A stretch of 64,000 bases of DNA, taken from Pseudogemmatithrix spongiicola. GTDB lineage: Bacteria; Gemmatimonadota; Gemmatimonadetes; Gemmatimonadales; Gemmatimonadaceae. Under the pieces are notes generated by a model. It saw only the letters and a list, made by a program, of their open reading frames with translations, did no database searches and was not told where the DNA came from. Shown here piece after piece: positions 10,064-19,924 of the stretch (position 1 is its first letter; each line of letters begins with the position of its first letter). Made by a program: the position numbers and the translations under genes. The stretch lies in the NCBI RefSeq assembly GCF_030623445.1, contig NZ_CP130613.1, forward strand, positions 3,100,001-3,164,000, read 5' to 3'.

Positions 10064-11680
10064 ATGATCCGCATTCGACTGGCCGCCGTCCTCGGCGGCC
10101 TCGCCCTTGCTGCGCCCATGCTCGATGCGCAGGAGATCAAGGAGCGCGAGATCCGCGCGCATCTCGAGTTCCTCTCCAGCGACCTGCTCGAAGGCCGTGC
10201 CCCCGCCACGCGCGGCGGTGCGCTCACCGAGGCCTACCTCGCGGCGCAGATGCGCTACCTCGGTCTCGAGCCGGCCGTGAATGGCTCGTACCTGCAGCGC
10301 GTCCCGATTGACGTGGTCGCGGCCGACCGCAGCTCGATGCGCGCCGTCGCGAGCGGCAAGGCCACGGCGACGTTCCGCGCGCCCGAGGATGTGGTGCTCT
10401 GGGCGGGCTCGTCGACCGAGACTAGTGCGGCGAAGGCCGAAGTCGTCTTTGTCGGTTATGGCGTGACGGCGCCGGAGTTCCGCTGGGACGACTTCAAGAA
10501 CGTCGATGTGCGCGGCAAGATCCTGCTCGTGCTCGTGAACGACCCGCCGGCGCCGGCAGCCGAGCCGCAGCTCTTCGGCGGCAATGCGATGACGTACTAT
10601 GGCCGCTGGACCTACAAGTTCGAGGAAGCCGAGCGCCGCGGCGCGGCGGGCATGCTCATCGTGCACAACACCGAGCGCGCCGGTTACGGCTGGGCGACGG
10701 TGGTCGGCAGCTGGGCCAAGGAGCAGCGCATGCTGCCGCGCAATCCGCAGCTCCCCGCGCCGCTGGGCTTCCGCGGCTGGATCACCGAAGACGCGACGAC
10801 GGCGCTGCTGCGGCAGGCCGGGCTCGACCTCACACGCCTCCGTCGCGACGCGGAGTCGCGGAACTTCCGTCCCGTGGCCACGGGCATCACGCTGGACGTG
10901 GGCTTCCGCAACACGGTGCAGCATCTCGAGAGCCACAACGTGATCGGCCGCATTGCCGGTTCGGATGCAAATGCCGCGAAGGAGCACATCCTGCTTTCGG
11001 CGCATTGGGATCACCTCGGCATCGGGCCCGCGGTGAACGGCGACAGCATCTACAATGGCGCGCTGGACAACGCCTCAGGCACGGCGAACCTGCTCGCTCT
11101 GGCGCATGCGTTGGCGCACGGGCCCAAGACCAAGCGGTCGGTACTCGTGGCGTTCGTCACGGCGGAGGAGAGCGGACTGCTGGGCTCGGACTTCCTGGCG
11201 CTCAATCCCGTGGCGCCCACTGAGCAGATCGTCGCCAACCTCAACGTGGACGGCGGCAACGTGCTCGGCGAGACGCGGGACCTCACGGTGCTCGGCGACA
11301 CCAAGAGCTCACTCGGGCCGCAGATCGCGGCGTTGATCCAGCCGAAGGGCATGCGCATCTCGCCGGACGCGCATCCGGAGCGCGGGTATTTCTATCGCTC
11401 GGACCACTTCGCGTTCGCCAAGGTGGGAGTGCCGTCGGTGAGCATCGGCGAAGGCGATGACTTCGTGGGGCGGCCGCGGGAGTGGGGGCAGCAGCAGGCG
11501 GAGGATTACACGACGCATCGGTATCACCAGCCTGGGGATGAGTACCGCGCGGATTGGGATTTGCGAGGGGCGGTGCAGTTGACGACGATCGTGCTGGAGC
11601 TCACGAGAGAGTTGGCGAACTCGGGGGTTTGGCCGACGTGGGCACCGACGGCGGAGTTTCGGCGGGCGCCGAGGATGTAA
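10064..11680 (+). CDS. Secreted M28 family metallopeptidase
   Basis: 538 residues; ATG 10064 has a GAGGAG ribosome site just upstream, and a signal peptide follows. The zinc-aminopeptidase core is visible: AHWDHLG near residue 312, NGALDNASG near 330, AEESGLLGS near 370 and a late H in RSDHFAFAKVGVP. A PA-like insert precedes the catalytic domain. Predicted to remove N-terminal amino acids from exported peptides. It follows the cytochrome gene closely. Confidence 0.85.
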   Translation: MIRIRLAAVLGGLALAAPMLDAQEIKEREIRAHLEFLSSDLLEGRAPATRGGALTEAYLAAQMRYLGLEPAVNGSYLQRVPIDVVAADRSSMRAVASGKATATFRAPEDVVLWAGSSTETSAAKAEVVFVGYGVTAPEFRWDDFKNVDVRGKILLVLVNDPPAPAAEPQLFGGNAMTYYGRWTYKFEEAERRGAAGMLIVHNTERAGYGWATVVGSWAKEQRMLPRNPQLPAPLGFRGWITEDATTALLRQAGLDLTRLRRDAESRNFRPVATGITLDVGFRNTVQHLESHNVIGRIAGSDANAAKEHILLSAHWDHLGIGPAVNGDSIYNGALDNASGTANLLALAHALAHGPKTKRSVLVAFVTAEESGLLGSDFLALNPVAPTEQIVANLNVDGGNVLGETRDLTVLGDTKSSLGPQIAALIQPKGMRISPDAHPERGYFYRSDHFAFAKVGVPSVSIGEGDDFVGRPREWGQQQAEDYTTHRYHQPGDEYRADWDLRGAVQLTTIVLELTRELANSGVWPTWAPTAEFRRAPRM

Positions 11681-11736
11681 TGGAACGGCAGATGTAAGAT
11701 GTGAGATGTAAGCTGTGAGACTTCTGGTGAGAGGGG

Positions 11737-12573
11737 ATGTGGGAGATGGGACCGGCGACTGCTGGGCGGACAGCTCGTGAACTGCGTTATGGCCTTCTCG
11801 CTGCACTGCGAGTGGGGCAATGCGTGGGCGCGGTGTTACTCCTCGTGGGTGGGCTGTCTCCCCTCGCGGCGCAGACGGTCAATCGGGATTCGGTGCGTGG
11901 GGCGATCGAGCGTGGGGTGATCGGCTCTGATTGGGGGGCGATTGACCGGGCGGTGGTGGCGCTGCGCGCGGCGACGCAGTCGGTGGCGGGGCGCAGTGAT
12001 GCGTGGCTGCATTACGACTTGGCGTATGCGCTGCATCGGCGGGCCAGCGGGTTGATTGTCGAAGACCGCGCGAGTGCGGCGAAGGCGATGCTCGAGGAGG
12101 CCGTGGCGGCGGCGGGGCGCGCGCGCACGCTGGGCGCTGGAGCGGCGGCGCAGGGGCTCGAGGGCGGCGTGACCGGGCAGCTCGCGGGTGCGGCGGGTGG
12201 GCTCGCGTTGATGCGGTTCGGGCGGCAGTCGCTACGCCTGCTCGATGAGGCGGTGGCGGCGGCGCCGAACGATCCCCGCGTGGCCTTGTTGAACGGCATC
12301 ACGCGGGTGAATGCGCCGGCCTTTGCGGGCGGCGGGGCGGCGCGCGGCGAGGCAGAGCTGCGCCGTGCCGTCGCGCTGTTCGCCACCGATCGCAGCGTGA
12401 GTCCGCAGCCCATATGGGGGCGTGCGGACGCGCATATCTGGTTGGCGATCGCGCTGGAGAAGCAGGACAAGCTCGCCGAGGCGCGCGCGGAGCTGACCCG
12501 GGCACTGGAGCTCGCGCCCGGTCATCGCTGGGTCGTGGAGACGCTGCAGCCGCAGTTGGCGCGGCGGCGCTGA
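11737..12573 (+). CDS. TPR-like exported protein
   Basis: 278 residues with an N-terminal hydrophobic segment ending PLAAQ (about residues 28-46). The rest is alanine/leucine-rich helices consistent with tetratricopeptide repeats, for example the C-terminal DAHIWLAIALEKQDKLAEARAE segment. It lies 56 bases after the M28 peptidase on the same strand. The intervening stretch (11693-11738) has GATGT/GAGA-like short repeats. Function unknown. Confidence 0.6.
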   Translation: MWEMGPATAGRTARELRYGLLAALRVGQCVGAVLLLVGGLSPLAAQTVNRDSVRGAIERGVIGSDWGAIDRAVVALRAATQSVAGRSDAWLHYDLAYALHRRASGLIVEDRASAAKAMLEEAVAAAGRARTLGAGAAAQGLEGGVTGQLAGAAGGLALMRFGRQSLRLLDEAVAAAPNDPRVALLNGITRVNAPAFAGGGAARGEAELRRAVALFATDRSVSPQPIWGRADAHIWLAIALEKQDKLAEARAELTRALELAPGHRWVVETLQPQLARRR

Positions 12574-12576
12574 CGG

Positions 12577-13071
12577 CTACTGCGGGAAGACCGCTCGGAT
12601 TCCCGCCCGCGCGATCTGCGCATCCTGCTGCGAGGTCACGCCGCTGACGCCGACGGCGCCGATGACGCGGCCCTCGACGATTATGGGCACGCCCCCTTCG
12701 AGCGGCAGCATGCCCTCGACCGCCATCAGGACCGTGCGTCCGCCGGCAACGGCGTCTTCGAGCGCCTTGGTCTCGCGGCGCCAGCGCGCGGCGGTGCGGG
12801 CCTTGGCGCGCGCGATGTCCACGCTCTGCTGGTGCGCGCCGTCGAGCCGGGCGAAGAAGAGCAGCTCCCCGTGATCGTCGACGACGGCGATGGACACCCC
12901 CCAGTTGTTGCGCTGGGCTTCCTCGGCGGCCGCGGCGGCGATGCGGCGAGCGCCCTCGAAGGTGAGCGCGGGCTGCGGCGCGACGGCGGGCGCCTGGGCG
13001 GCGAGGGCGATCGGCGCGATCGCGACGAGGGCCCAGGCGAGCACGAGAGAGCGAGCAATGCGGAGCGACAT
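12577..13071 (-). CDS. GlcG/HbpS-like (DUF336) exported protein
   Basis: 164 residues. ATG at 13071 gives a signal peptide (RSLVLAWALVAIAPIALAAQ). The mature part has the GlcG/HbpS fold signatures: SIAVVDDHGELLFFARLDGA, PLEGGVPIIVEG and IGAVGVSG. Relatives bind haem or are linked to glycolate use, but the ligand is uncertain. It is convergent with the TPR-like gene, with only 3 bases between stops. Confidence 0.8.
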   Translation of the reverse strand: MSLRIARSLVLAWALVAIAPIALAAQAPAVAPQPALTFEGARRIAAAAAEEAQRNNWGVSIAVVDDHGELLFFARLDGAHQQSVDIARAKARTAARWRRETKALEDAVAGGRTVLMAVEGMLPLEGGVPIIVEGRVIGAVGVSGVTSQQDAQIARAGIRAVFPQ

Positions 13072-13149
13072 GGGAATCGTGACGGAGGTGGACGTGCGCG
13101 AATCGCGATTGTGCAGTAGCATATACGCAACCCTTACGGAGTGGGTGGA

Positions 13150-13326
13150 ATGTCCGGACTCGACGACAAGTCGATCGCGAACCTCGTCAAGAAGATGCAG
13201 AAGCAGGCCAAGCCGCGGAACGTCGAGGCCAAGACCTACGATGCCACCGCGCCGCAGCGCGTGACGGACGAGAAGGACCAGGAACGAGACCGGATGTTCA
13301 AAGAAATGAAGCGCCGCGAGTTCTAG
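13150..13326 (+). CDS. Small basic hypothetical protein
   Basis: 58 residues, highly charged (LVKKMQKQAKPRNVEAKTY, then RMFKEMKRREF). ATG 13150 follows a GGGTGGA ribosome site; an in-frame GTG at 13141 is the alternative. The stop codon lies inside a strong hairpin (13309-13339). No known domain was recognised. Confidence 0.6.
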   Translation: MSGLDDKSIANLVKKMQKQAKPRNVEAKTYDATAPQRVTDEKDQERDRMFKEMKRREF

Positions 13327-13339
13327 ACTCGCGGCGCTT
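13309..13339 (+). terminator. Hairpin overlapping the stop codon
   Basis: AAGCGCCGCGAGT at 13309-13321 pairs with ACTCGCGGCGCTT at 13327-13339 around a TCTAG loop containing the stop. The stem is 13 bp, and its A/T-rich outer ends could serve transcription from both directions. Confidence 0.6.
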
Positions 13340-13397
13340 CGCGCCATCGGGCTCACGCGGACGTAGCGTCCGCGGCAGAGGGTCGCTCATTCCCAGT

Positions 13398-14576
13398 TCA
13401 TAGGCCAGCCGCCAGGCGCGTGAGCAGGTCGGCGACCTCGGCGGGCACCTTCTTGCCCCGCTGTGCGCGCAGGTGATTCGTGAACGCCCGCGTGCCGTTG
13501 CGCAGCTGGGCGCAGAGCGGCGTCGCGTGGCCCGGCACCAACGTGCGCACCAGCGTGCAGAGATCCGCGGCGTTGACGGTCACCGTGAAGGTCGTCGTGG
13601 CGGTGGCGCTGTTGCCTGCGCTGTCCGTGGCGGTCGCGGTGAGCGTGGTGCTCCCGAGCGGCAGCGTGTAGGCGGCCGCGTTCACTGTCGGGCAGACGCT
13701 GCTGGCGATGCCCGTGCCGGCATCCGTGGCGCTGCAACCGATGTTGATGGCGTCGAGGATGCCATACGTCCCCGCGTTGCCGGTGAACGAGATGCTCGGC
13801 GCCGTCGTGTCGGTCTCGTCGCCGTCACCATCACCGTCGTCATCGCCGTCACCGCCAGCTGGCGGCACAACGCTGAGCGTATCGATGCGCGTGGGCGGCG
13901 CGGTCGGCGGGCCGAGCGTCGGTTCGCTGCCCGTGCCACCGCCCGTCGTCACGTTGCCGACTTCCACGAGGAACAGCGCGCGGCGCTCGTTCGCGCGCAG
14001 ACGGTTGAAGCCCTGCGATTCCCAGCGCGGATCGGAGAGATCTGCCGTGCGGAAGTCGTCGAAGATGAAGCGGCCCGTCTGGTTCAGGGTCGTTCCGCCA
14101 GCAATACAAATTGGCGGCGTCGACGTCGGAAGCGCAGCGCTCACCGGGTATCCGGCAATGATGCCGCAGTGCATGGTCGCACCCGACGGCGAGTTGACGA
14201 TGAGCACCTGCATGTCGCCGGCGCCGAGGACGGCGTCGCCGTTATCGATGAAGAAGCGCACGTACATGCGCCTGACGTCGGCGATCGGCCCGCCGCCGTG
14301 CGTCACCTGGCCGAAGAAGTCGAGCTGGCCGCCGAACTGCGTGATAATCAATCGCCAATCGGACACGCCCGGAGGGAGCGCGCCGAGCGCCGGATTGTAC
14401 GCGTACACCGTGCTGCTGAACACGCTGCAGATCGGATCGCTGGGATCCGCGCACAGCTTGGGCTCGATGGCCCGTGACGTGCGCAGCGACGTGCCGGGTG
14501 CCGTGACTTCGCCACACGCGGCCACGGTGAACGCGACGGCGAGAGCCGCCAACAGAGAGTGCAGACGAGCGCGCAT
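13398..14576 (-). CDS. Lipoprotein with Ig-like domain
   Basis: 392 residues; ATG 14576 starts a lipoprotein signal (SLLAALAVAFTVAAC). After a linker rich in D/G (GGDGDDDGDGDGDE, about residues 245-260) comes one bacterial Ig-like domain with TLTATATDSAGNSATAT. The N-terminal half has no recognised family. Probably surface-exposed. Confidence 0.65.
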   Translation of the reverse strand: MRARLHSLLAALAVAFTVAACGEVTAPGTSLRTSRAIEPKLCADPSDPICSVFSSTVYAYNPALGALPPGVSDWRLIITQFGGQLDFFGQVTHGGGPIADVRRMYVRFFIDNGDAVLGAGDMQVLIVNSPSGATMHCGIIAGYPVSAALPTSTPPICIAGGTTLNQTGRFIFDDFRTADLSDPRWESQGFNRLRANERRALFLVEVGNVTTGGGTGSEPTLGPPTAPPTRIDTLSVVPPAGGDGDDDGDGDGDETDTTAPSISFTGNAGTYGILDAINIGCSATDAGTGIASSVCPTVNAAAYTLPLGSTTLTATATDSAGNSATATTTFTVTVNAADLCTLVRTLVPGHATPLCAQLRNGTRAFTNHLRAQRGKKVPAEVADLLTRLAAGL

Positions 14577-14692
14577 GCCTGAGGAGATGTGAGATTTGCT
14601 GGACAAATACTGAACACCGATAAAATGCGATACGGTGCAATCCGGCACAAGAGACCTACGTCACAATTCCCGACTCTGCCCCAAGCCCTGCC

Positions 14693-15949
14693 TCAGCGTA
14701 GCGCGGCGCGCAGCGAATCCAGCGACCCGTCGCTCGGCGCCGCCCGAAGGCCAAGTATATGGGCCATCAGCGGATAGACATGCACGTTGCGAAACGGCGC
14801 GAGCTCGCGCCCGACCGAGAAACTCGGCCCAGCCCCCACGAAGGTCGCACCCATGCTGATCAGGTCGGGGTCGAAGCCGTGATTCCCGCCCCCGCGCCAG
14901 TCGTTCTCGCGCCAGCGGGCCACCTGCGCGCGCGTCGTGATTGTCCAGCCGTCCGCCGCGACCAGGACGAGACTCGTGATGCGCGGATGCGCGTTGAAGT
15001 GGAAGTGCGCCGGCACTTCGCCCTTTCTATAGACTTGCAGCGCTGGGTGCGCGCCGCGCAGCCGCGTGTACACGCGCTCCATCGCGCCGGGCTTCGGCTC
15101 GATCGCCCCGACCGGATTCCAGTCGATCACGTCCACGTCGGCCATGTCGATCAGATCGTCGAGCACGATGGCCCGTTCCGGAGCGACCGGCGTCATCCCA
15201 TGGTCACTGACGACGACGATATCCACGCGATCCGTCATCCCGCGCGCGGCGATGCCGTCCATGATGGCGCCGAGCGCGGAGTCGACTTGGGCGATTGCCG
15301 TATCGACCTGCGGCGACGACGGTCCGAAGCTGTGCCCTGCCCCATCCACTTCGTGGAAGTAGGCCACCAACAGCGACGGCGCTTGGGCAGGCGGAAGCGA
15401 CAGCCAGTCGAGCAGCATCTGCACCTTCTCGGCGCGCGGTTGCTCGTGGTTGTAGCGGCTCCACCACGAGGCGCGCGTGCCCTTGATGGCCGCTTCCGAG
15501 CCCGGCCAGCCCACGATGGCCGCGCGCTTGCCCTGCTGCTCGGCCGTCACCCAGATCGGCTCGCCGCCCCACCAGCGTGATTCTGACTGCGCGAGTGTGT
15601 CACGCAGCGTGAAGATGCCGAGCGCGGAGTCGCGCATGGCGTTCGCGACGATGCCGTGGTGCTCCGGCGTGAGGCCCGTGACGATCGTGTAGTGGTTCGG
15701 GAAGGTCTTCGACGGAAAGCTCGGGACCATCCGCTCGGCGCGTACGCCGCGGGCGGCGAGTTCACGCAAGCGTGTCGCCGCCGGGCGATGGATGTAGTCG
15801 TAGCGGAAGCCGTCGAAGGAGATGAGGATGAGGTGCCGCGTCGGCGCGTACGCCACGCGCGCGGCCGGCGGCGCGGGCGCTTGCGGCGCACAGGCCGCGA
15901 TGCCCAGCGCCGCGAGCCACAGCGCAGCGCGATGCGCAATCGCCCTCAC
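14693..15949 (-). CDS. Exported nucleotide pyrophosphatase/phosphodiesterase (alkaline phosphatase superfamily)
   Basis: 418 residues; a GTG at 15949 overlaps the ligase stop by four bases and yields a lipoprotein-like signal (LWLAALGIAAC). Superfamily metal and nucleophile motifs are present: ISFDGFRYDY (about 43), FPSKTFPNHYTIVTG with the nucleophile Thr (about 81), YFHEVDGAGHSFGP (about 210) and VVSDHGM (about 258). Relatives hydrolyse nucleotide or lipid phosphodiesters in the periplasm. Translationally coupled to the acyl-CoA ligase. Confidence 0.82.
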   Translation of the reverse strand: MRAIAHRAALWLAALGIAACAPQAPAPPAARVAYAPTRHLILISFDGFRYDYIHRPAATRLRELAARGVRAERMVPSFPSKTFPNHYTIVTGLTPEHHGIVANAMRDSALGIFTLRDTLAQSESRWWGGEPIWVTAEQQGKRAAIVGWPGSEAAIKGTRASWWSRYNHEQPRAEKVQMLLDWLSLPPAQAPSLLVAYFHEVDGAGHSFGPSSPQVDTAIAQVDSALGAIMDGIAARGMTDRVDIVVVSDHGMTPVAPERAIVLDDLIDMADVDVIDWNPVGAIEPKPGAMERVYTRLRGAHPALQVYRKGEVPAHFHFNAHPRITSLVLVAADGWTITTRAQVARWRENDWRGGGNHGFDPDLISMGATFVGAGPSFSVGRELAPFRNVHVYPLMAHILGLRAAPSDGSLDSLRAALR

Positions 15950-17655
15950 GCCTTGGCGGGCTCGGGCTCGTCCTCGCTGAGGAAGCGTCGCAGGATCTTG
16001 CCGATCATGCTCTTCGGCAGCTCGGTCTTGAACACCACGCGGGCCGGCACCTTGAACGGCGCCATGCGCTCCTTGCACCACTGGCGAATCTCCTGCGCGG
16101 TCACGGCCTGGCCGGCGCGCCGCACGACGAATGCGACCGCGACCTCGCCCTGCGCGGGGTCGGGGAAGCCGCGGACGCCGACTTCCTGCACGGCCGGATG
16201 CGCGGCGATCACTTCTTCGATCTCGCGCGGCCACACCTGCATGCCGCGCATCTTGATGAGGTCCTTCTTGCGATCGACGATGAACAGGTAGCCGTCTTCG
16301 TCGAAGTAGCCCAAGTCAGCGGTGAAGAGCCAGGTCTCGCCGTCCGGGCCCTTCTTGAGCATCTCCTTCGACTCCGACGCGTTGTTCCAGTAGCCGCGCA
16401 TGATCTGCGGGCCCTTGATGAGGATCTCACCGACTTCCTTGGTCGGCATGACCTTCGTCGGATCGTCGGCGTCGACGATCATCATCACCACGTCGGGCAG
16501 CGGCGTGCCGACCGATCCGGGCTTCTGCGGGCCCTTGAGCGGGGAGACCGTGGCGGCGAGTGCGCTCTCCGTCATGGCGTAGCCCTCGAGGATGCGTGCG
16601 CCGGTCACGTCCTGGAAGCGCTTCATCGTCTCGAGCATCATCGGCGCTGCGCCGGAGACGCAGGCCTTCATCGAGCGGAAGTCCACCTTGCCCGCCTGCA
16701 CGCGCTTGTGGTTGAGCAGCGCGTTGTAAAGCGAGGGCACACCGCAGAACACCGCGGGACGCGTGGTCTCGATCGTCTTGACGAGATCGTTGATGTCGCG
16801 CGGGTTCGGCACCAGTGCGATCGGGTTGTGGCCGAGGAAGCAGACGGATTGCACGCCGCAGGCACCGTAGGAGTGGAACATCGGCAGCGGCAGGCAGTAG
16901 ACGCCTTCCCACTTGGGCAGCACGCTGCCGAGCCAGGCGTTCACTTGCGTTCCTGTTTGGACGAGCGCGCCATGGTGGATGCGCACGGCCTTCGGCGTGC
17001 CCGTGGTACCTCCGCTCATGAGGAGCAGGGCATCGTCATCCACGCCGGGGCGCGGGTCGGCGGGAATCTCGCCCTTGTACCGCTCGAGCAGCGCCGGCAG
17101 CCACTGATCGTTCTCGCGCAACGTGGCGCGATGGCCCGTCTTCTTCTCCAGTAGCAGCGTGAAGATGAACTTGAGCAGCGGCGGGAACCATTCCTTGATG
17201 TTCGTCGCCACCACGTGCTTCACGCCGGGGACGCGGCGCTGCACGGCCTTCACGCGTTCATAGAAGGCGCTGAGCGTGAGGACGACGGTCGCGCCGGTAC
17301 CTTCGAGCGGGCCGACGAGCTCGTCTTCGGTGTAGATCGGGTTCAGCGGCACGTAGGTGGCGCCGAGTTTCCAGGTGGCGAGTTCGCCGATGAAGGACTG
17401 CGGGCAGTTGGGGAGCAGGCAGGCCACGCGGTCGCCGCGCATCACGCCCAGCTTGGCGAGGCCGAGGGCGAAGGCATTGGAGGCGTCGCTGAGCTCCTGC
17501 CAGCTCACGGCCCTTCCTTTATATAGGAAGGCGGGTGCGTGGGGGCGTTCGCGCAGGGCTTCGTCAATGGCATCGAGCAGCGTACCCGGGGGATAGTTCC
17601 TGATCGTCCTGGGGACGCCGTCGTCGTAGTGCCGGAACCACGGATAGTCTTGCAT
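15946..17655 (-). CDS. Long-chain fatty acid-CoA ligase (AMP-binding)
   Basis: 569 residues, usual length for FadD-type enzymes. The P-loop-like motif LLMSGGTTGTPKAV (about 212-226), EGYAMTES (about 345), the DLGYFDEDGYLFIVDRKKD hinge motif (about 445-463) and a C-terminal lysine in LPKSMIGKILRR are all present. It activates fatty acids to acyl-CoA through acyl-adenylates. It is divergent from the M20 peptidase at 17682, with 26 bases between the starts. Confidence 0.88.
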   Translation of the reverse strand: MQDYPWFRHYDDGVPRTIRNYPPGTLLDAIDEALRERPHAPAFLYKGRAVSWQELSDASNAFALGLAKLGVMRGDRVACLLPNCPQSFIGELATWKLGATYVPLNPIYTEDELVGPLEGTGATVVLTLSAFYERVKAVQRRVPGVKHVVATNIKEWFPPLLKFIFTLLLEKKTGHRATLRENDQWLPALLERYKGEIPADPRPGVDDDALLLMSGGTTGTPKAVRIHHGALVQTGTQVNAWLGSVLPKWEGVYCLPLPMFHSYGACGVQSVCFLGHNPIALVPNPRDINDLVKTIETTRPAVFCGVPSLYNALLNHKRVQAGKVDFRSMKACVSGAAPMMLETMKRFQDVTGARILEGYAMTESALAATVSPLKGPQKPGSVGTPLPDVVMMIVDADDPTKVMPTKEVGEILIKGPQIMRGYWNNASESKEMLKKGPDGETWLFTADLGYFDEDGYLFIVDRKKDLIKMRGMQVWPREIEEVIAAHPAVQEVGVRGFPDPAQGEVAVAFVVRRAGQAVTAQEIRQWCKERMAPFKVPARVVFKTELPKSMIGKILRRFLSEDEPEPAKA

Positions 17656-17681
17656 GGGCTGGGCGGGGTAGATTCCCCAAT

Positions 17682-18959
17682 ATGCACAAGACCCGCATTC
17701 GCCACAGCCCTCTGTTCGGCATCCTGTTCTTGGTCCCGCTGGCGCTTGGCGCCCAGGACGTCCGCCTCCGCAACACCGAGCCTGCCGTGCAGCGCGCCTT
17801 GGCGCAGGCGCAGCAGCTGCAGGGCTGGACGCTCGAGCAGCAGGTGAGCATCTGCGAGATTCCCGCGCCGCCGTTCAAGGAGCAGGCGCGGGCGGAGGAG
17901 TTCCGTCGGCGACTGGTGGCGTTGGGTTATCCTGAGGCGCGCATCGACGCAATCGGCAACGTGATCGCGAGCGTCGGCCGCGGTCGTGGCCCGCGCGTGA
18001 TGATTGCAGGGCACTTGGATACCGTGTTCCCCGAGGGCACGGACGTGAAGACCACGCGCACGGGTGATCGCATCGCTGGCCCTGGCATCGGCGACGATTG
18101 CCGCGGGCTCGCGGTCGTGCTCACGGTGGCGAAGATCCTGAAGGAATCGAACGTCGTGCCCGAGGGCACGCTGTACCTCGTGGGCAACGTCGGCGAGGAA
18201 GGCCCCGGCAACCTGCGTGGCGTGCGGCACATCTTCACCGAGTCGATGCGCGGGCAGATCGATTTCTTCATCTCCGTGGACGGCAGCGGTGGCGCCGGCA
18301 TCGTCTCGCGGGCGGTGGGGTCACATCGCTACACGATTTCGTTCGAGGGGCCGGGCGGCCACAGCTATGGTGCGTTCGGCATGACGAATCCCATGCACGC
18401 GATGGGCCGTGCGATCGCGCGTATTGCCGATCTCCAGGTGCCCGCCGGTGCCAGGACCACGTTCAATGTGGGCATCGTGCGCGGCGGCACCAGCGTGAAC
18501 ACCATCACGCCGTTGGCGCAGATGGATGTGGACATGCGCAGCGAATCCCAAGCGAATCTCGAGGAGATGGACCGTCGCATTCGCGCGGCGGTGGACACCG
18601 CGGTGAAGGAAGAGCTGGCGCGCTGGCCCAACTCGCGCGCGCCGATCACCGTGAAGTACGACACCATCGGCATCCGCCCCACGGGCGGTCAGGGTGACGA
18701 CGCGTACATCGTGCGCACCGCAATCGCCGCCGCCAAGCTCTTGGACGACGGCCTCATGTGGACGCCGCGCACCGAGGCGTCGAGCACCGATGCCAACCTG
18801 CCCATTTCGCTTGGCGTTCCCGCGATTACCATCAATGGAGGCGGGCGTGGCGGCGGTGCGCATGGCACCGCCGAGTACTACCAGGAGACGCCGGACAGCT
18901 ATAAGGGCGCGCAGTTCGCGCTGTTAATCGTTACCGCGCTCGCGGGCGTGAGCCGCTAA
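17682..18959 (+). CDS. Secreted M20 family peptidase
   Basis: 425 residues with a short signal peptide ending LALGAQ. M20 zinc ligands are visible: AGHLDTVFPEG (about 108), GIGDDCRGLAV (about 138), GNVGEEGPGNLRG (about 172) and a late HGTAEYY histidine (about 395). A dimerisation domain with GGHSYGAFG separates them. Likely a periplasmic di- or tripeptidase/carboxypeptidase. The DUF411 gene follows after 10 bases. Confidence 0.82.
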   Translation: MHKTRIRHSPLFGILFLVPLALGAQDVRLRNTEPAVQRALAQAQQLQGWTLEQQVSICEIPAPPFKEQARAEEFRRRLVALGYPEARIDAIGNVIASVGRGRGPRVMIAGHLDTVFPEGTDVKTTRTGDRIAGPGIGDDCRGLAVVLTVAKILKESNVVPEGTLYLVGNVGEEGPGNLRGVRHIFTESMRGQIDFFISVDGSGGAGIVSRAVGSHRYTISFEGPGGHSYGAFGMTNPMHAMGRAIARIADLQVPAGARTTFNVGIVRGGTSVNTITPLAQMDVDMRSESQANLEEMDRRIRAAVDTAVKEELARWPNSRAPITVKYDTIGIRPTGGQGDDAYIVRTAIAAAKLLDDGLMWTPRTEASSTDANLPISLGVPAITINGGGRGGGAHGTAEYYQETPDSYKGAQFALLIVTALAGVSR

Positions 18960-18969
18960 GGAGAGAGCG

Positions 18970-19464
18970 ATGAGCGTTGATCGTCGGGAGTTCCTGCAGG
19001 CGAGTGCTGTCGTTGCACTGGGTATGTTTGGCGTTGCCGGCGTACGCGCGCTCGGCGCGCAGCAGGGCCTGCCTGCGATGACCATCTATAAGAGTGCCAG
19101 CTGCGGCTGCTGCAAGCTGTGGGTGGATCATGCGAAGGGCGCCGGCTTCAGTGTGCGCGAGGTCAACACCGACGATCTCAGTAGCGTGAAGCGCGAGATG
19201 GGCATTCCGCCGCGTTTAGCCAGCTGCCACACTGTGGTGGTCGGCAGTTATGTCGTCGAGGGACATGTGCCCGCGGATGATGTGAAGCGATTGCTGCGCG
19301 AGCGTCCGAACGGTGTCCGGGGATTGGCGGTACCGGGGATGCCGATTGGCAGTCCGGGCATGGAGCAGGGACCTCCGAGCCAGTATGAGCGGTATCAGGT
19401 GATGGCGTTTACGGCTGCGGGCGCGACCAGCGTCTTCGCCACGCACGGACCGCCGGCGCGCTGA
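18970..19464 (+). CDS. DUF411 family protein with twin-arginine-like leader
   Basis: 164 residues. The N-terminus SVDRREFLQASAVVALG resembles a twin-arginine leader. The mature domain opens with YKSASCGCCKLWVDHAKGAGF, the CxCC signature of DUF411, a thioredoxin-like family associated with metal homeostasis. It likely forms an operon with the upstream M20 peptidase. Confidence 0.8.
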   Translation: MSVDRREFLQASAVVALGMFGVAGVRALGAQQGLPAMTIYKSASCGCCKLWVDHAKGAGFSVREVNTDDLSSVKREMGIPPRLASCHTVVVGSYVVEGHVPADDVKRLLRERPNGVRGLAVPGMPIGSPGMEQGPPSQYERYQVMAFTAAGATSVFATHGPPAR

Positions 19465-19501
19465 GCGCGCGGGGGACGTTCACCCGAAGCGGGAGGTCGC
19501 A

Positions 19502-19915
19502 TTGCATCTCCGAGCTGGCGCACTGCTCGGCTGCATGTTGCTGTCCGGATGCTACAGCGTAAGGCAGCAGGCAGTGCTGCCCATCCCGGTCACGCTTGAT
19601 GCCCCGAGCGACTATCAGATACTGCCACCGGAAGGCGCGCCGCCGCCCGCGAACGCGTGCATGGTGCTGCGGGCGCGACTCGACGTGACGCACGTCTCCG
19701 GAGACACGTTGCACTTCTCGGACATGCAGATCATCACGCAGCCAGCTGGCGCTCCGCGTTGTGAACATCGCGGGCCAGGGCGTGTGGTAGTCGCCGACAA
19801 TCCGGAGATCGTGGCATTGGAGATGCGACGCAACCGCGTACTGACCGCGGGCGCAGCGGTGCTCGTGATACCGATGGTGGCAGCATCGGCGCTGTTGCTG
19901 TACTTCTTTGGATAG
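19502..19915 (+). CDS. Small lipoprotein, paralogue 1
   Basis: 137 residues from a TTG start, with lipobox LLSGCYS near residue 17 and a C-terminal hydrophobic segment (LTAGAAVLVIPMVAASALLLYF). The middle contains C-x-LRARLDVTHVSGDTLHF, matched in the next gene (CGALRADMEVSIIRSDTLFF). Unknown function; the pair looks like a tandem duplication. Confidence 0.55.
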   Translation: MHLRAGALLGCMLLSGCYSVRQQAVLPIPVTLDAPSDYQILPPEGAPPPANACMVLRARLDVTHVSGDTLHFSDMQIITQPAGAPRCEHRGPGRVVVADNPEIVALEMRRNRVLTAGAAVLVIPMVAASALLLYFFG

Positions 19916-19924
19916 CGCATCCCC